From assembly GCA_028293225.1 (NCBI GenBank), contig JAQGPE010000059.1, positions 1-16,404 on the forward strand: a stretch of DNA of 16,404 nt, read 5' to 3'. The translations under genes and the position numbers were made by a program. Below, one piece after another: positions 8,891-16,404 of the stretch (position 1 is its first letter; each line of letters starts with the position of its first letter). A model generated the notes under the pieces. That model saw nothing but the letters and a program-made list of their open reading frames with translations. It did not search any database and was not told where the DNA came from. The DNA comes from Akkermansiaceae bacterium (lineage in GTDB: Bacteria; Verrucomicrobiota; Verrucomicrobiia; Verrucomicrobiales; Akkermansiaceae).

Positions 8891-10758
8891 AAGGCTTCAT
8901 TCCATCGTTGGCGAAACTGCCGGATTTCTTCGGCCCAGGCACCGCGTGGTCGCTCACTTATGAGGGCATCTCGCCGGGACGGGCCTTGGCGATCCTGGCG
9001 GTTCTGATTGCCGCGACCCTGGTCGCCTATTGGCGCTGGGCGCCTGGCGTGAAGTTGTGGAAAAAAGCCGGTTTGGTCCTGCTGCGTGTGCTGGCCTGCG
9101 TGGTCCTGGTGGCGCTGCTGGCAAAGCCGGTGCTGGTCTTCACTCTCCAGGAGCCGGTGCGGCAGCCACTGGCGGTGCTGATCGACGGCTCAGACAGCAT
9201 GACCGTGAAGGACCGTCGCGATAGTGAAGAAGACCTGAAGCGCGCGGCGATCGCGGCAGGGGATGTGGAGCCGGATGCAGGGCTCAAGGGCGCGCCACCC
9301 GCCGGAGCGGCGGAGAAGTTCGGCGGCATCCCTCGCACGGAGTTGCTCCAGCAAATCGCTCGCAATCCGAAGCTCGATCTGTGGGGCAAGCTGGCCAGGC
9401 AGTCGGATCTCTCGTTCTATCGCTTCGGCCGCAGCGCCGCCCCGATCGGCTCGACCATCTCCGAGCCGAGGGAAGCAGGTCCGGATGAAATGGCGAAGCT
9501 CTTCCAGGAAGCGCAGACGGGAGATACCGCCACCGCCATCGGCGAGTCGTTGCGCCAGGTCCTTCAGGAACCACGCCCGCAATCGCTCGGCGGCGTGCTG
9601 ATGATCACCGATGGTGAAAGCAACACCGGCGCCTCTGCCTTGGAAGCCGCGATGATCTGCAAGGAGCAGAACGTCCCGCTCTTCATCTACGGCACCGGCG
9701 TGACTTCTCCCCGGGATGTGATTGTCCAGGACATCCGCGCCCCGAAGCTGGCTTTCGCGGGCGAGCGTCTCCAGGTCAGCGCTCATGTCGGCTCGCGCGG
9801 CATGGCCGGGAAATCCGTCACCGTCGTCTTGAAGTCCGATGGTGGGGCGGTCGACCAAAAGGAGATCGTGCTCAATGACGACCGCGGCGAGGATGTCGCG
9901 CTCCACGCCGTCCCCTCGCAGGCGGGCGACCTGCGCGTGGAGATCGGCGTTCCTCCCCAGCCGGGCGAGGCTTCCGTCGAGAACAACCAGGTTTCGACCA
10001 CGGTGCGGGTGACTGATCGGAAATTCCATGTGCTGTTGCTGGAGCAGGAGCCGCGCTGGGACTTCCGCTACCTGCTCGACTACCTACAGCGCGATCCCCG
10101 CCTGGAGGTGAAGTGCGTGATGATCGATGGCGAACCGGGTCTCGACAAGATCCCCGACTCGCCCTTCCTGCCCGGCCTGCCTGACACACGCGAGGCTTAC
10201 TTTTCCTCCCAGGTCCTGATCCTCGGCGATGTCAATCCCGACGACCTGGGTGAGGCGCGCATGAAAATCATCGCCGACTGGGTGGAGGCTGGCGGCGGCA
10301 TCATCTTCCTCGCCGGACCGAACTTCAGTCCGAACGCGTATGCCGGCACGCCGCTGGAGCCGCTGCTGCCGGTTGTCCCGGACCTCCAGATTCAGAGCGA
10401 GCAGGACAGCCGCCGTTCTCCCGAGCCCTATCAGTTGCGCCTCAGCAGGCTGGGGGAGCAGTCGCCGTATCTTCAGATGGACCCGGATCCCGAGGTCAAC
10501 CGGCAGATCTGGTCGGAGTTCCCGGGAGTGCGCTGGACGGCTCCGATCCTGCGGGTGAAGCCGGGAGCCGAGGTGCTGCTGGTGGATCCGCGGCCGGAGC
10601 GCGCCGGGCGCTATGGCCTGCTGCCGGTCTTCGCCATGCAGGGCTACGGCTCCGGCACCTGCGTGTATTTCGGCACCGATGAGACCTATCGCTGGCGCAG
10701 CCGGACCGGCGAGAAGTACTACTCGATCCTGTGGGGCCAGATCATGCAGTCACTGTAG
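8887..10758 (+). CDS. Second VWA / glutamine-amidotransferase-like membrane protein, cut short by in-frame TAG
   Basis: This is a 623-residue product as read to the TAG at 10756-10758. Two membrane segments (about 32-49 and 61-79) precede a VWA domain with MIDAS DGSDS (Asp100, Ser102, Ser104) and TDG near Asp242. A charged insertion of about 65 residues follows the first MIDAS motif. Residues about 265-375 are Ig-like. Residues about 380-620 are glutamine-amidotransferase-like, with VLLLEQEPRWDFRYLLDYL and WVEAGGGIIFLAGPN. The frame continues past the TAG to 11310 with an Ig-like region and a C-terminal membrane segment, the same ending as the BatA-like neighbour. The ancestral protein was therefore almost certainly about 807 residues. 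If the TAG is real and not read through, the product lacks its last anchor. The gene starts by ATGA overlap with the preceding gene. Family assignment is good; whether it is functional is open. Confidence 0.88.
   Translation: MKGFIPSLAKLPDFFGPGTAWSLTYEGISPGRALAILAVLIAATLVAYWRWAPGVKLWKKAGLVLLRVLACVVLVALLAKPVLVFTLQEPVRQPLAVLIDGSDSMTVKDRRDSEEDLKRAAIAAGDVEPDAGLKGAPPAGAAEKFGGIPRTELLQQIARNPKLDLWGKLARQSDLSFYRFGRSAAPIGSTISEPREAGPDEMAKLFQEAQTGDTATAIGESLRQVLQEPRPQSLGGVLMITDGESNTGASALEAAMICKEQNVPLFIYGTGVTSPRDVIVQDIRAPKLAFAGERLQVSAHVGSRGMAGKSVTVVLKSDGGAVDQKEIVLNDDRGEDVALHAVPSQAGDLRVEIGVPPQPGEASVENNQVSTTVRVTDRKFHVLLLEQEPRWDFRYLLDYLQRDPRLEVKCVMIDGEPGLDKIPDSPFLPGLPDTREAYFSSQVLILGDVNPDDLGEARMKIIADWVEAGGGIIFLAGPNFSPNAYAGTPLEPLLPVVPDLQIQSEQDSRRSPEPYQLRLSRLGEQSPYLQMDPDPEVNRQIWSEFPGVRWTAPILRVKPGAEVLLVDPRPERAGRYGLLPVFAMQGYGSGTCVYFGTDETYRWRSRTGEKYYSILWGQIMQSL
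10756..10758 (+). other. In-frame amber (TAG) codon interrupting the VWA gene
   Basis: The TAG is codon 624 of the frame starting at 8887. The codons on both sides (CTG before, CTG CAG after) belong to the same open frame, with no base gained or lost. The only other TAG used as a stop in this window ends the DUF58 gene at 6755-6757. The codon lies in a near-palindrome (ACTGTAGCTGCAGT, 10752-10765), which is probably chance. One base change would restore a Ser, Leu, Trp, Gln, Lys, Glu or Tyr codon. Confidence 0.9.
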
Positions 10759-11310
10759 CTGCAGTTGCTGGAGGGCGCCTCCTCGCTCACGCAATTGAAG
10801 ACCGATCGCAAGGAGTATGCGGTCGGCGATCACGTGGTGATTTCAGGCAATTCTTACACCGAGGGCTACGATCCCTACATCGCCCCCTCGCTCGATGGGA
10901 CCATGAGCTGGGAGGCGGACGGCAAACCGGTCACCGAAGCTCTCTCACTTCACGCCACGGCGAAGAACTCCTATCGCGGCGAGTTCATCACCAAGGTTCC
11001 GGGCTCCTATACTTTCGTCACTGCCCGCGATCCGGACGGCGTGATCAAGTTCGAGGTCGTCGACATGCGCCTGGAAAAGACCCGCACCGCTCTCGACGAG
11101 CGCCTGCTGCAGGCCATGGCGGAGACGGCCGGCGGGCAGTTCCTCCGGGAAGAAGATCTCTACAAGCTGCCCGGCCTGCTGGCGGCGAAAAGCGCCACCG
11201 TCGCCACCTTCAAAAAGGTCGAGCTCTATCAGTCGGCATGGGCGCTGACTGCTCTCCTTGGCTTCCTCTTCCTCGAATGGTTCCTGCGCAAACTCGCCCG
11301 CCTCAAATGA
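10759..11310 (+). pseudogene. C-terminal part of the interrupted VWA protein (Ig-like region plus membrane anchor)
   Basis: These 183 codons follow directly in frame after the TAG. They encode an Ig-like beta-sandwich (QLKTDRKEYAVGDHVVISG, then YRGEFITKVPGSYTFVTARDP). A helical stretch follows (LDERLLQAMAETAGGQFLREEDLYKLPG) that resembles the end of VWA/amidotransferase-like proteins in PVC operons. The last part is a membrane helix, SAWALTALLGFLFLEWFL, with a positive tail. No signal peptide or convincing start exists: the earliest start-like codons are TTG at 10765 and 10795. The GGAGG at 10770-10774 is about 20 bases from the second, too far for ideal use. Base composition and coding bias do not change at the TAG, and the end sits 1 base from the next gene, so this is the tail of the upstream gene rather than a separate one. 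It would be expressed only by readthrough or re-initiation. Confidence 0.85.
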
Positions 11311-11311
11311 C

Positions 11312-13018
11312 ATGAGCAAAGAGCGCACAACTCCCGCAGCAACTCAGCCCGGCCCGGCTTTGCCCATGTCGCTGGCCGCCCTGCTCAGCGCCGTGAGCCA
11401 GCGGCACCTCCGGATCAAGGTGCGGCAGTTTCCGGCTTTAGTCGTTGCCTGCCTCTCGGTCGCCTGGCTGCTGCAGGCTCTGGTCGATCGCTATTTCCGG
11501 TTGCCTTGGAATGCTCGGGCATGGCTGCTCGGCATCGATGGCCTCGTCGTTCTGGTACTACTCTGGCAGTATGTGCTGGTGCCGGTCTATCGTCGCCTCG
11601 ACCGCCGCGGCGCGGCGCTGCTGGTGGAGCGCAAAATGCCGGAGTTCGACAGCTCGCTGATTTCCGCCGTCGAGTTCTGCGAATCCACGGACAACTTTCC
11701 GGATCGCAGCCAGCCTCTCGTGATGGGCCTTCTCGCCAAGGTAGCGGTGCAGGTGCGAAGGCCGGACATCCCGGAAAAGGTGGTCGATGCCCGCCCGCTC
11801 AGGGTCCGGGTTCGCTGGGCTTGGGCGGCGGCGGTGATCCTGATCGCATCGGCCATCTTTGCCGGCTTTCACCTTTCGTTCCTCCTCGGTCAGCGCATCT
11901 TCCTTTCGCACCTTGCTCTGCCCAGCGACACACAGGTCGCGGCGGTGACGGGTTCCTTCATGGTTGATGCCGGAACGGACGCTCCGCTGGCCGTGACAGT
12001 GACCGGAGTCATTCCTCCAACGGCTTCCCTGATCGTCACCTCGGACGGCGAGACCACGACCATACCGGTGAATCTCTCCCGGGCGGGCGTCGCCAATACC
12101 TACCGCTATACGGTGAAGAATGTTCGCCAGGCTTTCACCTATCGCTTTGCAGTCAACGACGGCGAAAGTGAGCCGGCGCGGGTGAAGGTCAACATTCCGC
12201 CGACGCTGAAAAACATCCGGTTCATCCAGACCTATCCCGACTACACCGGCCTGCCGAAAGCGGTCATGTCACCCGGCAATCTCCGTTTCATGGAGGGCTC
12301 CCGGCTGCGCATCGAAGTCGCGTCTTCGGAGCCGCTGAATACCGCTCAACTGATGATCAAGGGCGACGACCGCACGCTGTGGTTCGAAAAAACCAACGAT
12401 CCTCTGACCTACGCTTTGGAACAGACGGTCCCCGGCAAAGGCTGGAAAACGATGTCCGCCCGCCTCGACGCAGGGGAGGGGAGGATCACCTCGAACGAGC
12501 CCGTCTACCGGGTCGATCTCGTGATCGACCGGGCCCCGTCGGCCATGATGCTGCTGCCGAAAAAGGACCGGATCACCGTCACTCCCGGCAGCACCGTTCC
12601 GCTTTCCTACAAAGCCAGCGACGATTTCGGTTTCCACAGTGTGCGCCTCTGTTACCGGATTTCCCGGCCGGATGGCAGCGGCTCCCTGACACCCGCCGAG
12701 CAGGATGAAATCCAGCTGAAATTCGACCCGGCTCAGAAAGCCTTCGCTTCGAACACGGACTTTGACCTCGCCAAACTCCAACCTTCCGTAACGCCGGGTT
12801 GCTCGATCAACTGCTGGCTGGAGGTGGAGGACAACAACTCGATCAAGCACTTCGTCAAAACGGTCAGTAAGGAAAAGATCATCGCCGTCGTCTCAGAGGA
12901 AGAGAAACGCATGGAACTCCTGGAGCTGATGGGGCAACGTGCCAAAGATGTCGAACGGCTCTATGACCAGCAGCGCGCCGTGAACCAGCGCGCTGAGGAA
13001 TCCCTGCACGGAAAGTAA
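11312..13018 (+). CDS. DUF4175-like membrane protein
   Basis: This is a 568-residue protein. The start at 11312 (MSKERTTP) is preferred to an in-frame ATG at 11258, which would lie inside the preceding coding frame; 11312 leaves a 1-base gap typical of this operon. Membrane segments are at about 41-58, 71-93 and 169-192. The first cytoplasmic stretch is followed by a helix pair (AALLVERKMPEFDSSLISAVEF), as in DUF4175 proteins. The large C-terminal part is extracytoplasmic, with Ig-like beta domains, including the IQTYPDYTGLP motif and SYKASDDFGFHSVRLCYRI. The tail from about residue 525 is a charged helix that probably forms a coiled coil. Proteins of this layout commonly sit next to MoxR/VWA genes and before a long coiled-coil protein, as here. 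A structural role linking the membrane complex to the coiled-coil partner is my inference. Confidence 0.8.
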   Translation: MSKERTTPAATQPGPALPMSLAALLSAVSQRHLRIKVRQFPALVVACLSVAWLLQALVDRYFRLPWNARAWLLGIDGLVVLVLLWQYVLVPVYRRLDRRGAALLVERKMPEFDSSLISAVEFCESTDNFPDRSQPLVMGLLAKVAVQVRRPDIPEKVVDARPLRVRVRWAWAAAVILIASAIFAGFHLSFLLGQRIFLSHLALPSDTQVAAVTGSFMVDAGTDAPLAVTVTGVIPPTASLIVTSDGETTTIPVNLSRAGVANTYRYTVKNVRQAFTYRFAVNDGESEPARVKVNIPPTLKNIRFIQTYPDYTGLPKAVMSPGNLRFMEGSRLRIEVASSEPLNTAQLMIKGDDRTLWFEKTNDPLTYALEQTVPGKGWKTMSARLDAGEGRITSNEPVYRVDLVIDRAPSAMMLLPKKDRITVTPGSTVPLSYKASDDFGFHSVRLCYRISRPDGSGSLTPAEQDEIQLKFDPAQKAFASNTDFDLAKLQPSVTPGCSINCWLEVEDNNSIKHFVKTVSKEKIIAVVSEEEKRMELLELMGQRAKDVERLYDQQRAVNQRAEESLHGK

Positions 13019-13025
13019 CTCCGCC

Positions 13026-14891
13026 ATGAAAGCCCTCCATTTCACCACCGGCGCAATGATCGCCTCAGGCCTGCTGACAGCCTCAGCCGCCGATCCCAAG
13101 CCGCCGGAAATCAAGAACACCGCCTACCAGGGCAGCGTGTCCGAAGAACAGCTCCGCGCCGATACCAAGCGCGTGATGGGCGAGATCTCCGCGCTGAAGG
13201 ATGAGTTCGGTAGGTATCCGTCCGTGCAGGCCGAGCTGGCGCGACTGGAGCGCGCCGCCGGGGACCTCGGTAGGCTGGAGGAAAGCGACATGCGTGAGGC
13301 GGCCCGGATCCTGCGCGATGCCAGCCGCCTGGAGAACCCGGAAAATACCAAATCGAAGGTCCTGGAAGCGGCCACTGCCCAGAAGAAGATCCAGACGCAG
13401 CTCCGTGAAATCGCCGACCGTCTTGCGGTTCAGAGAGACCTCGCGGAGATGCAGCAGCGCTTCGAGGCGCTCGCGCTCCGCCAGGCCGCCAATCTGCGCG
13501 AAACCCGCGAGGCCCAGGATCCGAAGCATCCCGACAACTCGGCTGCCCAAGCCATGGCTCAGGCGGAGCAGGCCGCGCTTGCCAAGGAGATCGCCACTGC
13601 CAGCGAAAGCCTGAAGGAGGTCGCGAATACCGAAGTCGCCAAAAAGACCGAAGCTTTCACTGAGGCGTTGCAGAAGGCCACCGAAGTGCAACTGCCCGAC
13701 AAGGCCCAGGAGGCCGCCCGCAAGGTGGCGGACAAGGACCATCAGGCCGCCGATTCCCAACAGGCGGTCCTCGAAGGACTTAAAAACGTCGTCGCGGCTT
13801 TGGATGCCGGAAAACCCGAAGCGGATCGCGCTCGCGAGATGGCCGCCAAGCTCGCGGAACTGGCGGAGAAGCAGGACCAGCTCACCACCGCCACCACCCA
13901 GGCCGGCAAGCCGGAACAGGATGCGGTTCGCCAGCAGCAGGAGAAAATTTCCGACCAGACGGATCTCGCGAAATCGCTCTTGGACCAATTGAGCCCACAA
14001 GCTGCCGAGCACGCTGCGAATGCCCGCGACAAAGCAGAGGAAGTGGTGAAGAAACTCGATCCTTCCGGCAGTCTCGATGACGCCAATCAGGTGGCGAAGG
14101 CGACCGATCAACAGAAGGAGGTGGCCAAAGATCTGGATGCCGCCAGCGATCTGCTGAAGAAGAAAGCCGAGGAGCTGGAGAAGAAACAGGCCGGTTCTTC
14201 CCAGGGCAACCCGTCCGGTTCACAGCCGGAGTCCGGAGTTCAGAGCTCTCCGCAGGATCAGCAGGCTCAGGAGCAGATCGAGAAGATGGACGGCATCGCT
14301 CAGTCACTGAAGGATGCCAAGCTCCAGATGCGGGTCGCGGACCGCCAGATGCTGCAGCAGTCGGATCTCAGCGACGCTGAGAAGCGCTTGAGCGAAGCCG
14401 GTAAGAACCTGGAGGAAGCCGCAAAGAAAGCCGCCGAAATGCAGGAGCTGCTGCCGGCACCCATTGGCGAGCACATTGCCAAGGCCTCTGAGCTGAACGG
14501 CCAGGCAAAGGGCGAAATGAAGAACTCCGGCTCCGATAAGGATGCGACTGGCAGAAAGCTCAGCGAGGCCGAGGGCGAGATCGACCGGGCTCTCGCCGGT
14601 CTCAAGGAGGCGGCGGAGAAGATGGCCGAACAGGGTCAGAAGCCCGGCGACCAGCAGGCGAATCAGAAGGGCCAGCAGCCGGGCGGCAAGCAGCCCGGCC
14701 AGGGTCAGGCTCCGGGAGAGCTCGCCAAGTCCAACAGCACTGATGCCAACATGATCCAGGCCGGCAAGGCCGAGGTCGGCCAGCGCGAGGCGCTCTCACT
14801 GCTGCAGCAGGAAAAGGCTCCGGCCGAATACGAGGAAATGGTCCGGCAGTACATCCGCAATCTGGCCAATGGCGAACTCCCTGCCCGCTGA
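13026..14891 (+). CDS. Large secreted coiled-coil protein rich in Ala, Glu, Lys and Gln
   Basis: This is a 621-residue protein with signal peptide MKALHFTTGAMIASGLLTASA and no later membrane segment. Residues about 35-530 are almost entirely helical and charged, with heptad-like spacing throughout (for example AEKQDQLTTATTQAGKPEQD), so it should form an extended rod. Breaks occur near 395-420 (Ser/Gly/Gln-rich) and 535-570, where a low-complexity GQQPGGKQPGQGQAPGE linker lies. The C-terminus (about 575-621) is a short conserved-looking helix with APAEYEEMVRQYIRNLANGE. It starts 7 bases after the DUF4175-like gene; GGAAAG about 10 bases upstream is the only partial Shine-Dalgarno match in this operon. 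Its stop overlaps the next ATG (TGATG). It is probably a periplasmic scaffold or the main extracytoplasmic partner of the MoxR/VWA complex. Coiled-coil composition makes weak similarity to unrelated proteins likely, so I assign no family. Confidence 0.8.
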   Translation: MKALHFTTGAMIASGLLTASAADPKPPEIKNTAYQGSVSEEQLRADTKRVMGEISALKDEFGRYPSVQAELARLERAAGDLGRLEESDMREAARILRDASRLENPENTKSKVLEAATAQKKIQTQLREIADRLAVQRDLAEMQQRFEALALRQAANLRETREAQDPKHPDNSAAQAMAQAEQAALAKEIATASESLKEVANTEVAKKTEAFTEALQKATEVQLPDKAQEAARKVADKDHQAADSQQAVLEGLKNVVAALDAGKPEADRAREMAAKLAELAEKQDQLTTATTQAGKPEQDAVRQQQEKISDQTDLAKSLLDQLSPQAAEHAANARDKAEEVVKKLDPSGSLDDANQVAKATDQQKEVAKDLDAASDLLKKKAEELEKKQAGSSQGNPSGSQPESGVQSSPQDQQAQEQIEKMDGIAQSLKDAKLQMRVADRQMLQQSDLSDAEKRLSEAGKNLEEAAKKAAEMQELLPAPIGEHIAKASELNGQAKGEMKNSGSDKDATGRKLSEAEGEIDRALAGLKEAAEKMAEQGQKPGDQQANQKGQQPGGKQPGQGQAPGELAKSNSTDANMIQAGKAEVGQREALSLLQQEKAPAEYEEMVRQYIRNLANGELPAR

Positions 14892-15676
14892 TGATCCGCA
14901 CGCTTTCCATCGCCACGATCCTGGCCCTCACCGCGGCCCGCGCCGAGGACGCCAACCCGTTCGGTCACGACGACAAGGAGCGCTCCGGTCTGATCGCCAT
15001 CATCTACGATCTGAAGCAGACCCAGCGTCGCCAGCCATCGGGCGTGTCTTCCGGGGACTACCCGCAGGTCATTCGCCAGTTTCTTTCGAAGGGCTGGGAT
15101 GAGGAGGTGCTGAACCGCTTTTTCCGCATCACCCGTCCGCTCTATTCCACGCAGATCTTCATCCCGCGCATCGATGCCGGTGCGGCACCGAAAGCTTTCG
15201 GCGTTCAGGATGTGATCCAGCCCTCGGAATGGGTCGTTCATTACAAAGGCCAGGTTTCGCCACCCTGCGATGGCATTTTCCGCTTCGTCGGCTATGCCGA
15301 CGACGTGCTGGCCGTGGGGGTCAATGGCAAGACGGTGCTGATCGGCAGCCGCCCCGATATGGATCTGAAGTCCGTTTGGTCGCCCACCGCCTCTCCCGGC
15401 GCCCGCGCTTTCAATGGGGATCTGGAGCGCGGCGACTGGCTGGAGCTCCACAAGGGCACGCCCATCGATCTCGATGTCCTCGTCGGCGAGCGTCCTGGCG
15501 GCGACTTCTGCGCCTTCCTGCTCTACGAAATGAAAGGGGCCACCTATCCAAAGGATGCAAATGGCATCCCGATCTTCCCGGTCTTTCAGCTCGCGCCACA
15601 GGACGTCCCCGCCAACACCGGCAATCTGGCGCCGCCCTTCATCAAGTCTCCCGATCTATGGCAGCAGGTGCGTTGA
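14891..15676 (+). CDS. Secreted PA14-like protein, first tandem copy
   Basis: This is a 261-residue protein with a signal peptide likely cleaved after ARA (residue 18). Residues about 33-95 form an N-terminal region with motif YDLKQTQRRQP, then FLSKGWDEEVLNRFFRITRPLY. Residues about 110-215 resemble a PA14-type beta-sandwich: GQVSPPCDGIFRFVGYADDV then LAVGVNGKTVLIGS, later GDWLELHKGTPIDLDVLVGE. PA14 domains usually bind carbohydrate or other ligands at the cell surface. The C-terminus (about 235-261) is a short tail without a membrane segment or sorting motif that I can recognise. The start overlaps the stop of the coiled-coil gene by 1 base (TGATG), which indicates translational coupling and a role in the same system. 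It is clearly a paralog of the next gene. The PA14 call rests on motif resemblance only. Confidence 0.75.
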   Translation: MIRTLSIATILALTAARAEDANPFGHDDKERSGLIAIIYDLKQTQRRQPSGVSSGDYPQVIRQFLSKGWDEEVLNRFFRITRPLYSTQIFIPRIDAGAAPKAFGVQDVIQPSEWVVHYKGQVSPPCDGIFRFVGYADDVLAVGVNGKTVLIGSRPDMDLKSVWSPTASPGARAFNGDLERGDWLELHKGTPIDLDVLVGERPGGDFCAFLLYEMKGATYPKDANGIPIFPVFQLAPQDVPANTGNLAPPFIKSPDLWQQVR

Positions 15677-16404
15677 GATTGCGAGGCCGCATGGCAGGCA
15701 TCGCACTGCTGTGCCTCGATTCCATCGTCCCGTCTGTCCTCGCCCAGGAAGAGGGGTCAGCCTTCGGCTCACCGGTGAAGACCACCGGCTCGATGATCGG
15801 CATTTTCTACGACCTGAAACAAAACCAGCGCCGCCAGCCGGTCCGGGTCGACTACCTGACCGTCATGGGCCAGTTCCTCGACAGCGGCTGGGATGAAAAT
15901 ACCCTGCGCGGCTTCTTTCGGGGCACCCGGCCGATCTACGCAACGGAGGTCTTCATTCACACGATGCAAGCCAGCGCCGCTCCGGACGCCTTCCAACTGG
16001 CCGAGGTGGTGAAGCCTTCCTACTGGTTCGTCATCTACAAGGCTCAGGTTTCGCCCCCGAGCGACGGCACCTACCGCTTTGTCGGCATCGCCGATGACGT
16101 CCTGGCGGTCGGGGTCAACGGCAAGACCGTGCTGGTCTCGAACTACGAAAGCACCCCGAACCGCAGCGAATGGCGGCAGCCCTCCCAGACCGATGACTTC
16201 CGGGTCTGGGCCGGCCCTCTGCGCCATGGCGACTGGTTCGAGGCGCGCAGGGGCCAGCCGATCGATCTCGATATCCTCCTGGGCGAATATCCGGGCAACA
16301 TCTTCGGGGCTTGGCTTCTGATCGAAAGGAAGGGCGAGAACTATCGCCACGACCAGGCCGGCCACTCCATCCTGCCGGTCTTCCAGGTCCGGTCGAAAGC
16401 GATC
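15658..16404 (+). CDS. Secreted PA14-like protein, second tandem copy (3' end outside the window)
   Basis: The frame is open from the ATG at 15658 to the window edge, 249 codons without a stop. The start at 15658 overlaps the previous gene by 19 bases but gives a proper signal peptide with a basic start (ALRLRGR) and cleavage after SVLA (residue 29). The alternative ATG at 15691 would leave an uncharged signal start, so I prefer 15658. It shares the whole plan of its upstream neighbour: YDLKQNQRRQP, GWDENTLRGFFRGTRPIY, QVSPPSDGTYRFVGIADDV, the identical string LAVGVNGKTVL, and GDWFEARRGQPIDLDILLGE. The two therefore arose by duplication and may form a heteromer. Differences lie in the loop after LAVGVNGKTVL (residues about 161-185), where this copy is longer, a likely ligand-specificity region. 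The right end seems close to the end of the conserved part. Confidence 0.8.
   Translation, partial: MAAGALRLRGRMAGIALLCLDSIVPSVLAQEEGSAFGSPVKTTGSMIGIFYDLKQNQRRQPVRVDYLTVMGQFLDSGWDENTLRGFFRGTRPIYATEVFIHTMQASAAPDAFQLAEVVKPSYWFVIYKAQVSPPSDGTYRFVGIADDVLAVGVNGKTVLVSNYESTPNRSEWRQPSQTDDFRVWAGPLRHGDWFEARRGQPIDLDILLGEYPGNIFGAWLLIERKGENYRHDQAGHSILPVFQVRSKAI

Noticed and set aside
10752..10765. Near-palindrome around the TAG as a regulatory site
   Set aside because: It is only 14 bases with one mismatch and no loop, so it cannot act as a readthrough stem. Such palindromes occur by chance in GC-rich coding DNA.
10765..11310. Independent gene starting at TTG 10765
   Set aside because: It has no Shine-Dalgarno site, no signal peptide before an extracytoplasmic-type domain, and the coding frame is continuous with the upstream gene apart from the TAG.
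11258..11311. Upstream ATG start for the DUF4175-like gene
   Set aside because: It would overlap the preceding coding frame by 53 bases and add a Ser-rich stretch with no role. The ATG at 11312 fits the operon spacing.

Overview
The window is GC-rich (my rough estimate is above 60% G+C), all genes lie on the + strand, and several families seen here are typical of the Planctomycetes-Verrucomicrobia-Chlamydiae (PVC) group. These include a small secreted cytochrome c paired with a sorbosone-dehydrogenase-like beta-propeller, a subtilase with a calcium-type Asp-rich linker and a C-terminal domain ending in 'RFYRL', and an extended MoxR/DUF58/VWA operon. A member of the Verrucomicrobiota is my best inference. 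No rRNA or marker gene is present to confirm it.

Layout. (1) 12-2132: a secreted S8 serine peptidase with a PA-domain insertion, followed by a strong hairpin terminator (2215-2268). (2) 2294-4644: a two-gene unit with an ATGA overlap, a secreted class I cytochrome c and a secreted beta-propeller protein, closed by a perfect 11-bp-stem terminator (4659-4698). (3) 4699-4836: a leader with an AT-rich block (possible promoter) and a second hairpin with a T-run just before the next start. (4) 4837 to the right edge: one very compact operon with junctions from a 19-nt overlap to a 7-nt gap. Its order is a MoxR AAA+ ATPase, a DUF58 protein, a BatA-like VWA membrane protein, a second VWA/glutamine-amidotransferase-like membrane protein (interrupted by an in-frame TAG), a DUF4175-like membrane protein, a large secreted coiled-coil protein, and two tandem paralogous secreted proteins resembling PA14. 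The second paralog runs off the window.

How the genes may work together. MoxR ATPases with DUF58 and VWA partners are known as chaperone-like systems that mature or assemble client complexes. Here the cytoplasmic ATPase and DUF58 protein would act with two or three membrane VWA/DUF4175 proteins. The long coiled-coil protein and the PA14-like pair would be the extracytoplasmic components or clients. The classical batB/C/D/E genes are not seen, so this is a variant of the aerotolerance-type operon whose function cannot be read from sequence.

The most striking single anomaly is the TAG at 10756-10758. The same frame continues without any other disruption for 183 more codons, through an Ig-like region and a final membrane segment, to a normal operon junction. 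It could be a recent nonsense mutation, a sequence error, or a readthrough site. No RNA genes, CRISPR arrays, insertion sequences or transposases were recognised.
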